From the NCBI RefSeq assembly GCF_030269305.1, contig NZ_BSTC01000004.1, forward strand, positions 375,963-439,962: 64,000 bases of DNA, in the 5' to 3' direction. Positions 19,505 through 27,003 of this stretch are shown in pieces; positions within the stretch are counted from its first letter, which is position 1; each line of letters begins with the position of its first letter. The notes under the pieces were generated by a model that saw only the letters and a program-made list of their open reading frames with translations, was not told the origin of the DNA and did not search any database. The DNA comes from Kineosporia sp. NBRC 101731. Its GTDB lineage: Bacteria > Actinomycetota > Actinomycetes > Actinomycetales > Kineosporiaceae. The position numbers were made by a program, and so were the translations under genes.

Positions 19505-19521
19505 TTCCCACATTATGGGAA
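19505..19521. promoter_or_regulatory. Putative IclR operator (site A), perfect 17-bp palindrome
   Basis: TTCCCA (19505-19510) and TGGGAA (19516-19521) form a perfect inverted repeat around a 5-base centre, 20 bases upstream of the methyltransferase 2 ATG. It shares size and arms with sites at 20678-20694 and 20543-20559, giving the shared form TTCSCA-N5-TGSGAA. The only regulator gene nearby is the IclR homologue. Confidence 0.6.
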
Positions 19522-19525
19522 CGCA

Positions 19526-19542
19526 CATTCATATAATGCGAA
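19526..19542. promoter_or_regulatory. Putative IclR operator (site B), one conserved half
   Basis: CATTCATATAATGCGAA has the right half ATGCGAA identical to the site at 20678-20694, while the left half is poorly conserved. It lies immediately next to the predicted -10 of the leftward operon, between the promoter and perfect site A. Confidence 0.42.
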
Positions 19543-19570
19543 ACTAAAGAGTGCCGCCGGAGCCCGTCAA
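19542..19570 (-). promoter_or_regulatory. Putative promoter of the leftward island operon
   Basis: On the minus strand TTGACG (-35, 19565-19570) and TTAGTT (-10, 19542-19547) are 17 bases apart. The predicted start of transcription falls within operator-like site B, and site A is just downstream, an arrangement expected for repression. Confidence 0.5.
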
Positions 19571-19711
19571 GCGGGTGCGGCAATGATTAATGAACTGGAA
19601 ACACGCTCCTGCACAGGGCGTTGCCAGGGGAAACGGTCGACAGCGACCCAAGCCGGACATCTACCCGCCGGGTATTCCACAATTCCCAGATGGTGCGAAC
19701 AAACGGCCGAA

Positions 19712-20521
19712 CTATCGTGAGTACCGGCGCAGGCTCTCGGTGATCTCCTGGGCCGCCTCGACCATGCACCGGGTCACCTCGGCGCGACGATCGGGCGGAA
19801 GCCGGTGCACCGGCCCCGCGGTGCCGATGACCGCGGACACCGCGCCGGAGGGAGCGCGCACGACCGCCGCCGTGCCCCAGATGCCTTCGTCGATCTCCTC
19901 GCTGCTGACGGCGAACCCGTCCCTGGCCACCTTGGCCAGTTCCTCCTCGGTGATCTGGGCCGCCTGGGCCGGCGTGAGGGTCGGCTCGATCCGCGCGAGG
20001 TATCGCCGACGCTCGGGAGGCGGCATGTGGGACAGCAGCAATCGCGCCATCGACCCCAGGTGCAAGGCCATCGCCTCACCGCGCTGGAACTGCAGCCGCA
20101 CCGGGTGGCGCGATTCCACCCGGTCGACGCAGTATGCGTACTCCCCGCCGCGGCGGGCGATCAGGACGGTCTCGTCGATCTGGTCGCGGACCCTGAGCAT
20201 GATCGGCATGGCCACGTCGCGCAGGGCCGACGTGCCGGCGTCCAGCGCCCCCTGGAGCGAGGAGACCTTCTCGGTGACCTGGTACGAGCCCACCGGCCCG
20301 GCGGCGTCCAGCAGTCCCATCTCCCGTAGGACCCCCACGTAGCGATACGCCGTGGAGGCCGTCAGCCCGTGCTCGGCCGCCAGTTCGGGAACCGTCCAGA
20401 CCGGGCGCTCGGAATCGAACGACCAGAGCACCGCGACGAGCTTGCGCCCGCTCTCGATACCTCCGAGACGCCGGGGTGTCGCCTCGCCCACCGCCCCATT
20501 GACCACGCCACCGTCTACCAT
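19712..20521 (-). CDS. IclR-family transcriptional regulator of the island
   Basis: This ~270-residue protein has an N-terminal winged helix (LVAVLWSFDSERPVWTVPELAAEHGLTASTAYRYVGVLREMGLL) and the C-terminal IclR effector domain (LRVRDQIDETVLIARRGGEYAYC, LQFQRGEAMALHLGSMARLLLS, ISEEIDEGIWGTAA-like run). IclR proteins are dimers or tetramers that sense aromatic or organic-acid ligands. The ATG at 20521 or a GTG six bases upstream could start translation; neither has a clear ribosome-binding site, so translation may be nearly leaderless. It lies between the two divergent catabolic operons and its start overlaps a TTCCCA operator half, suggesting autoregulation. Confidence 0.9.
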   Translation of the reverse strand: MVDGGVVNGAVGEATPRRLGGIESGRKLVAVLWSFDSERPVWTVPELAAEHGLTASTAYRYVGVLREMGLLDAAGPVGSYQVTEKVSSLQGALDAGTSALRDVAMPIMLRVRDQIDETVLIARRGGEYAYCVDRVESRHPVRLQFQRGEAMALHLGSMARLLLSHMPPPERRRYLARIEPTLTPAQAAQITEEELAKVARDGFAVSSEEIDEGIWGTAAVVRAPSGAVSAVIGTAGPVHRLPPDRRAEVTRCMVEAAQEITESLRRYSR

Positions 20522-20559
20522 TCCCACATCATGGCATCAGCTTTCGCCAAGGATGCGAA
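20521..20559. promoter_or_regulatory. Putative IclR operators at the iclR start
   Basis: TTCCCACATCATGGCAT (20521-20537) has the left half of the island palindrome and a poor right half. Five bases on, TTCGC (20543-20547) and GCGAA (20555-20559) form a 17-base inverted repeat with the alternative arm seen in the other sites. Both cover the beginning of iclR, consistent with autoregulation. Confidence 0.45.
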
Positions 20560-20625
20560 TGGGTCGAGGAGATTTCGTCCACGTCAACTTTGAGGTCGGG
20601 CCCGCCTGGCCGACCGTGGCACTTC

Positions 20626-20654
20626 TTGACCGCGAGATTGAATGACCTTACGGT
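20626..20654 (+). promoter_or_regulatory. Putative promoter of the rightward island operon
   Basis: TTGACC (20626-20631) and TACGGT (20649-20654) are separated by 17 bases. A TTCGCA half-site (20656-20661) covers the expected transcription start, and the operator at 20678-20694 lies about 20 bases downstream of it. Confidence 0.52.
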
Positions 20655-20677
20655 CTTCGCATCTGGTGAGTGAGACA

Positions 20678-20694
20678 TTCCCACCATATGCGAA
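20678..20694. promoter_or_regulatory. Putative IclR operator (site D) before the nitrilase gene
   Basis: TTCCCA (20678-20683) and TGCGAA (20689-20694) around a 5-base centre; the arms match site A with one base exchanged. Position downstream of the predicted promoter suggests a roadblock repressor site. It also argues against translation starting at ATG 20688, which lies inside it. Confidence 0.58.
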
Positions 20695-20717
20695 TTCATC
20701 TCTTGCGAGGTCTTCCC

Positions 20718-22445
20718 ATGGCGCCCCAGCCCTCTTCTGCGGTCCCCGGAACCATCCGGGTCGCCGCAGCGCAGTTCTTCTCCGGTACCGATGTGCGGGC
20801 CAATCTGGAGCTGTGCGCCGGCTACCTGCGCGAGGCCGCGGCAGCCGGTGCCCAGATCCTGGTCACCCCCGAGAACTCCAACCGGGTGCGGGACTTCACC
20901 ACGCGCGAGGGCGCCTGGGAGCATGCCGAGACCCTGGACGGCGAGTTCGTCACCGGGCTGCGGGCCGTCTGCGCCGAACTCGGGATGTACGCCGTGGTCG
21001 GTGTCGACCTGCGCGGGGAGCAGGCCCCTGACGTCCACATCGGGCAGCTCCTCGTCGGCCCCGACGGATCGATCCTGAAAGTGCACCGCAAGCACATCTT
21101 CTGGGACTACGAGTACACGCTGTTCGTACCCGGGGACGAACCGATCGAGGTGGTCGACACCGCGATCGGCCGGATCGGGCTGCTGATGTGTGCCGACGGG
21201 ATCGTTCCCGAGGTCCCCCGGCTGCTCGGGCTGGCCGGCGCGCAGATCCTCTGCAACTCGCTCAACAGCCGTGGTCCCGATGAACTGCGCACCCATGTTC
21301 CGTTGCGGGCCATGGAGAACCGGGTCTGGCACATCTCGGCCAACACCGTCGGTGGCCCGGCCGACGCCTACCCCTGGATGGGCGGTTCACAGGTCGTCTC
21401 TCCCGGTGGTGAGGTCGTGGCCGTGGCCGGTGAGGCCGGGAACATGATGATCTGGGCCGATATCCAGCCGGTGGAGGCCGACGACAAGTGGGCCTCGTTC
21501 GGCGCCGACGTGATCACCTGGCGCCGTCCGGACCTGTACGGTGACCTGGTCCGGCCCGTCGCCGACCTGCCGGTCGCCGCGATGTACGGCCCGGCCGGCG
21601 ACACACCGTCGAAGCCACTGACCGTTGCCCCGCTGCAGGTGTCCTGGTTCCACAACCAGGACTGGACCGTCACCCGGGCGCTCGGCCAGATCAGCTACGC
21701 GGCGACCCGGGGTATCCAGCTCGGCGTCCTTCCGGAACTGTTCTGCTTCGAACGCGACGAGGTGGCCGCCGACCCCGCAGCCGCGGCCAGGATCAGCCTC
21801 GATGTGCTCGCCCGCATCGTCGGCGCTGTCGCCGGCGGTTCGCTGCGGGTCGTGGTGAGCCTCGTCGAAGAGTCTGCCGGCCAGTACTTCTCGACGGCCT
21901 GGCTGGTCGGGCCGGAGGGGGTCGAAGGCAGTTACCGCAAGGCTCATCTGTCCGGCGCCGAGCGCCGGTGGGCCACCGCCGGTGACCACCTGAGCGTCCT
22001 GGACACCCCGATCGGGCGCATCGGGTTCATGATCGGCACCGAGGTCTGGCTGCCGGAGGTGGCCCGGGTCCTGACCGTGCGCGGGGCCGAGGTCATCGTG
22101 CACCCCACCGACGCCGACCGCGCCCAGGCCCTGACCGTCGCGGCCGTCGAACGCGCGGAGGAGAACCGCGTACACCTGATCTCCAGCAACCGCCTGGACT
22201 CGCCCTCCGGACTCGGCAGCCAGGTGGTCCAGGCCGACGAGTTCGTCCCCGGCCAGCCGATCGCGCTGATGCGGTTCCCCACCGCCTGGACCTGCCGCGG
22301 CGGGTTCGAGGAACAGATGCGGGTGGAACTGGACCTGCGCGAATCGCACAGCAAGGTGATGGGACTGCACCTCGACCCGGTGGCCACCCGTCAGCCGCAC
22401 ATCTACTCCCCCTTCGTCACCCTCACCACGGAGCTGTCCGCATGA
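20718..22445 (+). CDS. Tandem nitrilase-superfamily protein, second domain lacking the catalytic Cys
   Basis: This 575-residue protein contains two carbon-nitrogen hydrolase domains. Domain 1 (residues ~12-285) has an intact Glu-Lys-Cys triad: Glu52 in VTPEN, Lys125 in HRKH and Cys158 in LLMCADG. Domain 2 (~302-560) keeps Glu340 (LPELF) and Lys408 (YRKAHL) but has Gly440 where Cys is required (GFMIGTEVWLPE), so it is probably structural or regulatory. The family hydrolyses amides, nitriles or carbamoyl groups. ATG 20718 with GAGG seven bases upstream is chosen; earlier starts overlap the operator. First gene of the rightward operon; its stop overlaps the next start. Confidence 0.87.
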   Translation: MAPQPSSAVPGTIRVAAAQFFSGTDVRANLELCAGYLREAAAAGAQILVTPENSNRVRDFTTREGAWEHAETLDGEFVTGLRAVCAELGMYAVVGVDLRGEQAPDVHIGQLLVGPDGSILKVHRKHIFWDYEYTLFVPGDEPIEVVDTAIGRIGLLMCADGIVPEVPRLLGLAGAQILCNSLNSRGPDELRTHVPLRAMENRVWHISANTVGGPADAYPWMGGSQVVSPGGEVVAVAGEAGNMMIWADIQPVEADDKWASFGADVITWRRPDLYGDLVRPVADLPVAAMYGPAGDTPSKPLTVAPLQVSWFHNQDWTVTRALGQISYAATRGIQLGVLPELFCFERDEVAADPAAAARISLDVLARIVGAVAGGSLRVVVSLVEESAGQYFSTAWLVGPEGVEGSYRKAHLSGAERRWATAGDHLSVLDTPIGRIGFMIGTEVWLPEVARVLTVRGAEVIVHPTDADRAQALTVAAVERAEENRVHLISSNRLDSPSGLGSQVVQADEFVPGQPIALMRFPTAWTCRGGFEEQMRVELDLRESHSKVMGLHLDPVATRQPHIYSPFVTLTTELSA

Positions 22446-24571
22446 ACGCCCCACTCCCCCATACCGTCACCTCCGAGGTGATCGTGGTCGGTGCCGGTCC
22501 GGTCGGCATGGTGGCCGCGCTCGCCCTGGCCCAGCAGGGCGTACAGGTCCTGGTCCTGGAGGCCGGCGAGGATCTGGCGGCCGAGTCCCGGGCCTCCACC
22601 TTCCACCCGCCGACGCTGGAGATCCTGCACCGCCTGGGGGTCGGGAAGGAGCTGCACGAGCTCGGGCTGGTGGCCCCGAACTTCCAGTACCGCGACCGGC
22701 ACGGAACGGTTTTCGCCGACCTTGACCTGGGGTTGCTCTCGGACGACACACCGTTCTCCTACCGCCTGCAGTGCGAGCAGAACAAGCTCACCGAGTTGAT
22801 CGCCGCGAAGCTTCCCTCCCAGCCCACCGCGACCTTGCGTTTCGGGGCCCGGGTCGAGCGGGTGGAACGTAACGCCGACTCGGTGTCGGTCTACCTGCCC
22901 GGCGACGGACGGGATCCCTCCTACCGCGCCGACTGGGTGATCGCCACCGACGGTGCCTCCTCGACCGTGCGCAAGAGCCTGGGTGTGGCCTTCGAGGGGT
23001 TCACCCTGCCCGAGCGTTTCCTGGTCGCCTCCACCACGTTCGACCTGACCGAGGCCTTCCCCGGTCTGGCCCTGGTCTCGTACGTCTCCGACCCGGACGA
23101 GTGGGGTGTGCTGCTGCGCACCCCCCGGCACTGGCGGGTTCTCATGCCGGTGTCACCGGAAACCCCCGACGACGAAGCCCTCTCGCCCGAGGTGATCGAG
23201 AGCCGCCTGCAGAGGCTGTCGGCCCGGCCCGAGCCCTACCCGCTGGACCACGCGTCGATCTACGCCGTGCACCAGCGTGTGGCCGCCACCTTCGCCTCCG
23301 GTCGCGTCCTCATCGCCGGTGACGCCGCGCACGCGAACAACCCGCTCGGCGGGATGGGCATGAACTCCGGCATCCACGACGCCGAGGCCGCCGTCGAGGC
23401 GATCCTCGCCGCCCGCGCCGGAGCCGACCCCGATGCCTGCGCCGCGGCCTACAGCGACGCCCGGCGCACCGCCACGATCGCTCATGTCCAGGCCACCACG
23501 AAGAAGAACTACGCCGACCTGAGCGAGACCGACAGCGCAGCCCGGCACCGGCGCACCGAGGCCCTGGCCGCGCTGGCCGAGGACCCGGTCAAGGCCCGCG
23601 CCTACCTGCTCGGCAGCTCGATGATCAGGTCACTGGCCGAGAGCCGGGACCGTCTGCGCGCCGGTCTGCGGGCGGCCCGGGCGGTGCGTCCCGCCTCGGG
23701 CCGCCGCCTGGCCGACCTTCTCGGCGCCACCCCCGTGATCGCCCCGGGATGCCATGACGCGATCTCCGCCCGGCTGCTGGAGCAGGCCGGGTTCCGGGCC
23801 GGCTATCTCTCCGGGGCCGCGAGTTCCGCGACCGTCCTGGGGGCACCCGACCTCGGCTTCGTCGGGCTGGCGGAGATGACGGAGCAGATTCGCCGCACGG
23901 CGGACAACGGGTTTCCCCTGATCGCCGACGGGGACGGCGGCTACGGCGGACCGTTACAGGTGGCACGCACCGTGCGAGCCTACGAGCGGGCCGGGGCCGC
24001 CGCCATCCAGCTGGAGGACCAGGAGCACCCCAAACGCACCGCCGGCCAGGCCGGGGTCCGGCTGGTCCCGGTGGAGGACATGGTCGCCAAGGTGCGCGCC
24101 GCGGTGGACGCCCGGGAGCAGATGCTGGTGATCGCCCGCACGGACGCGCTGCGGGCGCAGGGCCAGGACGCCGCCCTGGAGCGTGCCCAGGCCTATGCCG
24201 AGGCCGGAGCCGACCTGCTGATGGTGGAAAACCTCACCGACCCCAAACTGCTCACCCACCTCAACCGGGGAACCGGGAAGCGTCTGGTGCTGAACCTCTC
24301 GGAGGCTCACGGCCAGATCATGGCACCCGACCTGGCCCTGCTCGGCGACTGTGGTGTCGCACTGATCATCTACCCGGTGTCCGGGCTGCTCGCCGCCTCC
24401 GGCGCGATGCGTGACATCTACGCGGCGATCGCCGCCGGCCAGATCCCGGCCGGTTCCGGCCCGGCCGTCACCTGGAACGACCTCACTGACCTGCTCGACC
24501 TGCCTGCCCAGCTCGCCCTGCTCGGGCAGGAGCAGCACACCACCCCCGCTGAGTCCCGGAGGACCGCATGA
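22442..24571 (+). CDS. FAD monooxygenase fused to a PEP mutase/isocitrate lyase-type domain
   Basis: This is a 709-residue two-enzyme fusion. Residues ~10-400 form a class A flavoprotein hydroxylase: GAGPVG at 17-22, the DG segment ATDGASSTVR, and GDAAHANNPLGGMGMNSGIHDA with Asp294. Such enzymes hydroxylate, and in some cases open, aromatic and pyridine rings. Residues ~415-690 are a PEP mutase/isocitrate lyase barrel (GCHDAISARLLEQAGF, LIADGDGGYGG, IQLEDQ, VIARTDA). The usual catalytic loop K-[KR]-C-G-H reads K531-R-T533-A-G535, so the catalytic Cys and the His are missing. ATGA overlaps link it to both neighbours. The frame is uninterrupted, which favours a true fusion over a frameshift. 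Confidence 0.88.
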   Translation: MNAPLPHTVTSEVIVVGAGPVGMVAALALAQQGVQVLVLEAGEDLAAESRASTFHPPTLEILHRLGVGKELHELGLVAPNFQYRDRHGTVFADLDLGLLSDDTPFSYRLQCEQNKLTELIAAKLPSQPTATLRFGARVERVERNADSVSVYLPGDGRDPSYRADWVIATDGASSTVRKSLGVAFEGFTLPERFLVASTTFDLTEAFPGLALVSYVSDPDEWGVLLRTPRHWRVLMPVSPETPDDEALSPEVIESRLQRLSARPEPYPLDHASIYAVHQRVAATFASGRVLIAGDAAHANNPLGGMGMNSGIHDAEAAVEAILAARAGADPDACAAAYSDARRTATIAHVQATTKKNYADLSETDSAARHRRTEALAALAEDPVKARAYLLGSSMIRSLAESRDRLRAGLRAARAVRPASGRRLADLLGATPVIAPGCHDAISARLLEQAGFRAGYLSGAASSATVLGAPDLGFVGLAEMTEQIRRTADNGFPLIADGDGGYGGPLQVARTVRAYERAGAAAIQLEDQEHPKRTAGQAGVRLVPVEDMVAKVRAAVDAREQMLVIARTDALRAQGQDAALERAQAYAEAGADLLMVENLTDPKLLTHLNRGTGKRLVLNLSEAHGQIMAPDLALLGDCGVALIIYPVSGLLAASGAMRDIYAAIAAGQIPAGSGPAVTWNDLTDLLDLPAQLALLGQEQHTTPAESRRTA

Positions 24572-25311
24572 CCACCGTCACCTCACCGCGCGCCGTGCTG
24601 GGCGTCGTCCTCCCCTCGACCAACACCGTGGTCGAGGCCGAGTACAACGACATGCGCCCGCCCGGGGTCTCCTTCCACACCGGCCGGATCTACATCGCCG
24701 ACGAGAACCTCGGCTCCGACGGGAAGATGGAGTCCTTCCTCGAAGACCTGCGCACCCAGATCGGCACCGCCGTGCGCGATGTCGTCACCTGCAAGCCCGA
24801 CCGGATCGTGATGGGCATGTCCGCCGAGACGTTCTGGGGCGGCGCGCAGGGCGCGGCCCAGTTCGAGAGCTGGGTGGGCGAGCAGTCCGGGCTGCGCGTC
24901 TCCACCGGCGCCGCCGCGTGCAAGGCCGCCCTGGAGGCGTTCGGCGCCCGGCGCATCGGTGTGATCACTCCTTACCAGCCGGTGGGCGACGAGCAGGTGC
25001 GGGCCTTCTTCACCGAGATGGGCTTCGAGGTCGCGGCGGTCCGGGGTCTGGCCGTGGACAGCGCCACCGGAATCGCCGACGTCACCCCCGAGCAGATCCG
25101 CCAGGCGTTCCTGGCCGTCGACGGCCCGGACGTGGACGCGCTGGTCCAGGCCGGCACCAACCTCGCCGCCGTGGCCACCGCCGCCCAGCTCGAGGCCGAA
25201 CTCGGCAAGCCCGTGATCGCGATCAACGCGGCCACGGTCTGGCACGCCCTGCGCGCCGAGGGCATCACCGACCGGATGACCGGGTACGGCCGCCTGCTCG
25301 CCGAGCACTGA
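24568..25311 (+). CDS. Maleate isomerase / arylmalonate decarboxylase-like (Asp/Glu racemase superfamily)
   Basis: This 247-residue protein is related to maleate cis-trans isomerases and arylmalonate decarboxylases: VVLPSTNTVVEAEYNDM at the N-terminus, IGVITPYQPVGDEQV in the middle and QAGTNLAA near residue 195. In true maleate isomerases two cysteines act; here the equivalents appear to be Ser85 (MGMSAETFWGG) and Gly196 (QAGTNL), so ordinary isomerase chemistry is doubtful. It follows the fusion enzyme with an ATGA overlap and precedes amidohydrolases of the maleamate-amidase type, which would suit a C4-dicarboxylate end product. Confidence 0.83.
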   Translation: MTTVTSPRAVLGVVLPSTNTVVEAEYNDMRPPGVSFHTGRIYIADENLGSDGKMESFLEDLRTQIGTAVRDVVTCKPDRIVMGMSAETFWGGAQGAAQFESWVGEQSGLRVSTGAAACKAALEAFGARRIGVITPYQPVGDEQVRAFFTEMGFEVAAVRGLAVDSATGIADVTPEQIRQAFLAVDGPDVDALVQAGTNLAAVATAAQLEAELGKPVIAINAATVWHALRAEGITDRMTGYGRLLAEH

Positions 25312-25391
25312 TCCCCGCACCGGTGGTCGCGGACCCCTCCCCCGGCCGCGACCACGCTTTCCGAGAACCCAGAAAAGGCAGGCAAAGCACC

Positions 25392-25691
25392 GTGTTCGAG
25401 CACTTCGGCATGCTCCGGCTCAAGCCCGAGGCGACCACCGCCCAGCGCACCGCCATCGTGGACGGGCTGAATGCCCTCACCGACGTCGTCCCGGGCCTGC
25501 TGGAGGCCCACGCCGCCCAGGATGCCGGGCTGCGCGACGGCACCGCGGACATCATCTTCCGCATGGTCTTCGCCGACCGCGAGGCCTGGACGGCCTACGG
25601 CACGCACCCCGCCCACGTCGCGGTCATCCAGGACCGGATCGCCCCGGTCCTGGCCTCGAAACTGTTCGGCCAGGTCGAGAAGTCCGCCTGA
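25392..25691 (+). CDS. Dabb-type stress-responsive alpha/beta-barrel protein
   Basis: This 99-residue protein starts with GTG at 25392, preceded by AAGGCAGG. The sequence MFEHFGMLRLKPEA...LTDVVPGLLEAHAAQDAGL...DIIFRMVFADREAWTAYGTHPAHVAVIQDRIAPVL is the standard dimeric ferredoxin-like barrel of the Dabb family (PF07876), with the conserved TYGTHPAH-type run. Members are dimeric and include small cyclases and decarboxylases as well as proteins of unknown role. The stop is fused to the next start (TGATG). Confidence 0.85.
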   Translation: MFEHFGMLRLKPEATTAQRTAIVDGLNALTDVVPGLLEAHAAQDAGLRDGTADIIFRMVFADREAWTAYGTHPAHVAVIQDRIAPVLASKLFGQVEKSA

Positions 25692-26344
25692 TGCACGGGC
25701 TGCACCACCACCTGTCCGACGATTTCGCCGCGGCCGGCCTGGCCGGGCAGCTGACCCCCGGCCGGCGCGCGGCCTTCCTGCTGATCGACCCCGCCCGCGC
25801 CTACACCGACCCGGCCTCGCCGCTCTACGCCGGGGTCGAGGCCGCCGCCGAGGTCATGCGAACCCTGCTGGGTGCGGCCCGCCGGGCCGCGACACCCGTC
25901 GTCGTGACCCGCGTCCTTCATGAATTTCCCACCGACGGCGGCCTGTTCGCCCGCAAGGTGCCGGCCACGGGCCGCTGCTTCACCCCCGGCAATCCCTGGG
26001 CCGACTACATCGAGGGCCTCGAACCCGTCTCCGGCGAGTGCGTGGTGACCAAGCAGTACCCCAGTGCCTTCTTCGGCACCGCCCTGGCCGCCACCCTCAC
26101 GGCCACCGGTGTGGACACCCTGGTGATCGCCGGCCTCAGTACCAGCGGCTGCGTGCGCGCGAGCGCACTCGACGCCCTCCAGCACGGTTTCGCGCCCTTC
26201 GTCGTCGCCGATGCCGTCGGCGACCGCGACCACGACGTGCACACCTCGAACCTGCGGGACATCGACGCGAAGATCGGGCAGGTCATCGACGCCACCACCG
26301 CCCTGACGCTGATCGAATCCGCCGGCGCCACCACGGACATCTGA
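25691..26344 (+). CDS. Isochorismatase-family amidohydrolase A
   Basis: This 217-residue cysteine hydrolase has the complete catalytic triad: Asp33 (LLIDPARAY), Lys121 (VTKQYPSAFFGT) and Cys154 (LSTSGCVRAS). The TSGCVRA loop and the length resemble N-carbamoylsarcosine amidase and maleamate amidohydrolase (NicF), which release ammonia from half-amides. It is translationally coupled to the Dabb gene and followed 11 bases later by a second, divergent member of the same family, so the two probably act on successive or alternative amides. Confidence 0.9.
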   Translation: MHGLHHHLSDDFAAAGLAGQLTPGRRAAFLLIDPARAYTDPASPLYAGVEAAAEVMRTLLGAARRAATPVVVTRVLHEFPTDGGLFARKVPATGRCFTPGNPWADYIEGLEPVSGECVVTKQYPSAFFGTALAATLTATGVDTLVIAGLSTSGCVRASALDALQHGFAPFVVADAVGDRDHDVHTSNLRDIDAKIGQVIDATTALTLIESAGATTDI

Positions 26345-26355
26345 AAGAGGCCGCT

Positions 26356-27003
26356 ATGACCGACACCCCCGACTGGAACGCCGAAGTCGCCCGGATCCGC
26401 CAGTTGCGCCGCGACCGCACCAAGGTCGGGCCCGGGAGCCGCCCCGCCGTCGTCATCGTCGACTTCCAGAAGGCCTTCACCGAGCACGAGCACGTCGGCC
26501 CGTCCACGGCCGTGGCCCTGAAGCACTCCCAGACCCTGCTGGAGGCCGCCCGGGCGGCCGGCGTCCCGGTGATCTACCTGGTCATGATCCTCGACCGTCT
26601 CGACGACCGGATGCTGGCCCAGCGGGTGCGCTCCTCGCTCACCGAACGCTGCGAACGCGGCAACCCCTGGACCGAGATCTCCTCCGCGGTACCGGCTCAG
26701 CCGGGAGACCACATCGTGGAGAAGACCGTCGCCTCCGGCTTCTACAACACCCGCCTTCACGATCTCCTCCAGGACCTCGGTGTCGACGAGGTCGTGGTGA
26801 TCGGCACGTCCACCAGCGGCTGTGTGCGGGCCACGGTGACCGACGCCGCCTACCGCAACTACCGGATCAGCATCGTCGAGGAGTGCTGCGACGACTTCCG
26901 CACCCTCTCGGGCGAGGTGTCGCTGTGGGACATGCAGGACCGCTTCGGTGACGTCGTCTCCCTCGACTGGATGCTCGGGCGGTTCGGGGCGCCGACATCA
27001 TGA
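26356..27003 (+). CDS. Isochorismatase-family amidohydrolase B
   Basis: This 215-residue protein has triad Asp36 (VVIVDFQKAF), Lys123 (VEKTVASGFYNT) and Cys156 (TSTSGCVRAT). The ATG at 26356 has AAAGAGG five bases upstream. It differs substantially from copy A outside the motifs but shares the STSGCVRA loop, placing both in the N-carbamoylsarcosine/maleamate amidase branch. The stop overlaps the next start (ATGA at 27000-27003). Confidence 0.9.
   Translation: MTDTPDWNAEVARIRQLRRDRTKVGPGSRPAVVIVDFQKAFTEHEHVGPSTAVALKHSQTLLEAARAAGVPVIYLVMILDRLDDRMLAQRVRSSLTERCERGNPWTEISSAVPAQPGDHIVEKTVASGFYNTRLHDLLQDLGVDEVVVIGTSTSGCVRATVTDAAYRNYRISIVEECCDDFRTLSGEVSLWDMQDRFGDVVSLDWMLGRFGAPTS

Noticed and set aside
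22442-24571. Sequencing frameshift joining separate monooxygenase and lyase genes
   Set aside because: The frame is continuous through a plausible 15-20 residue linker with no stop, overlapping start or ribosome-binding site between the domains.
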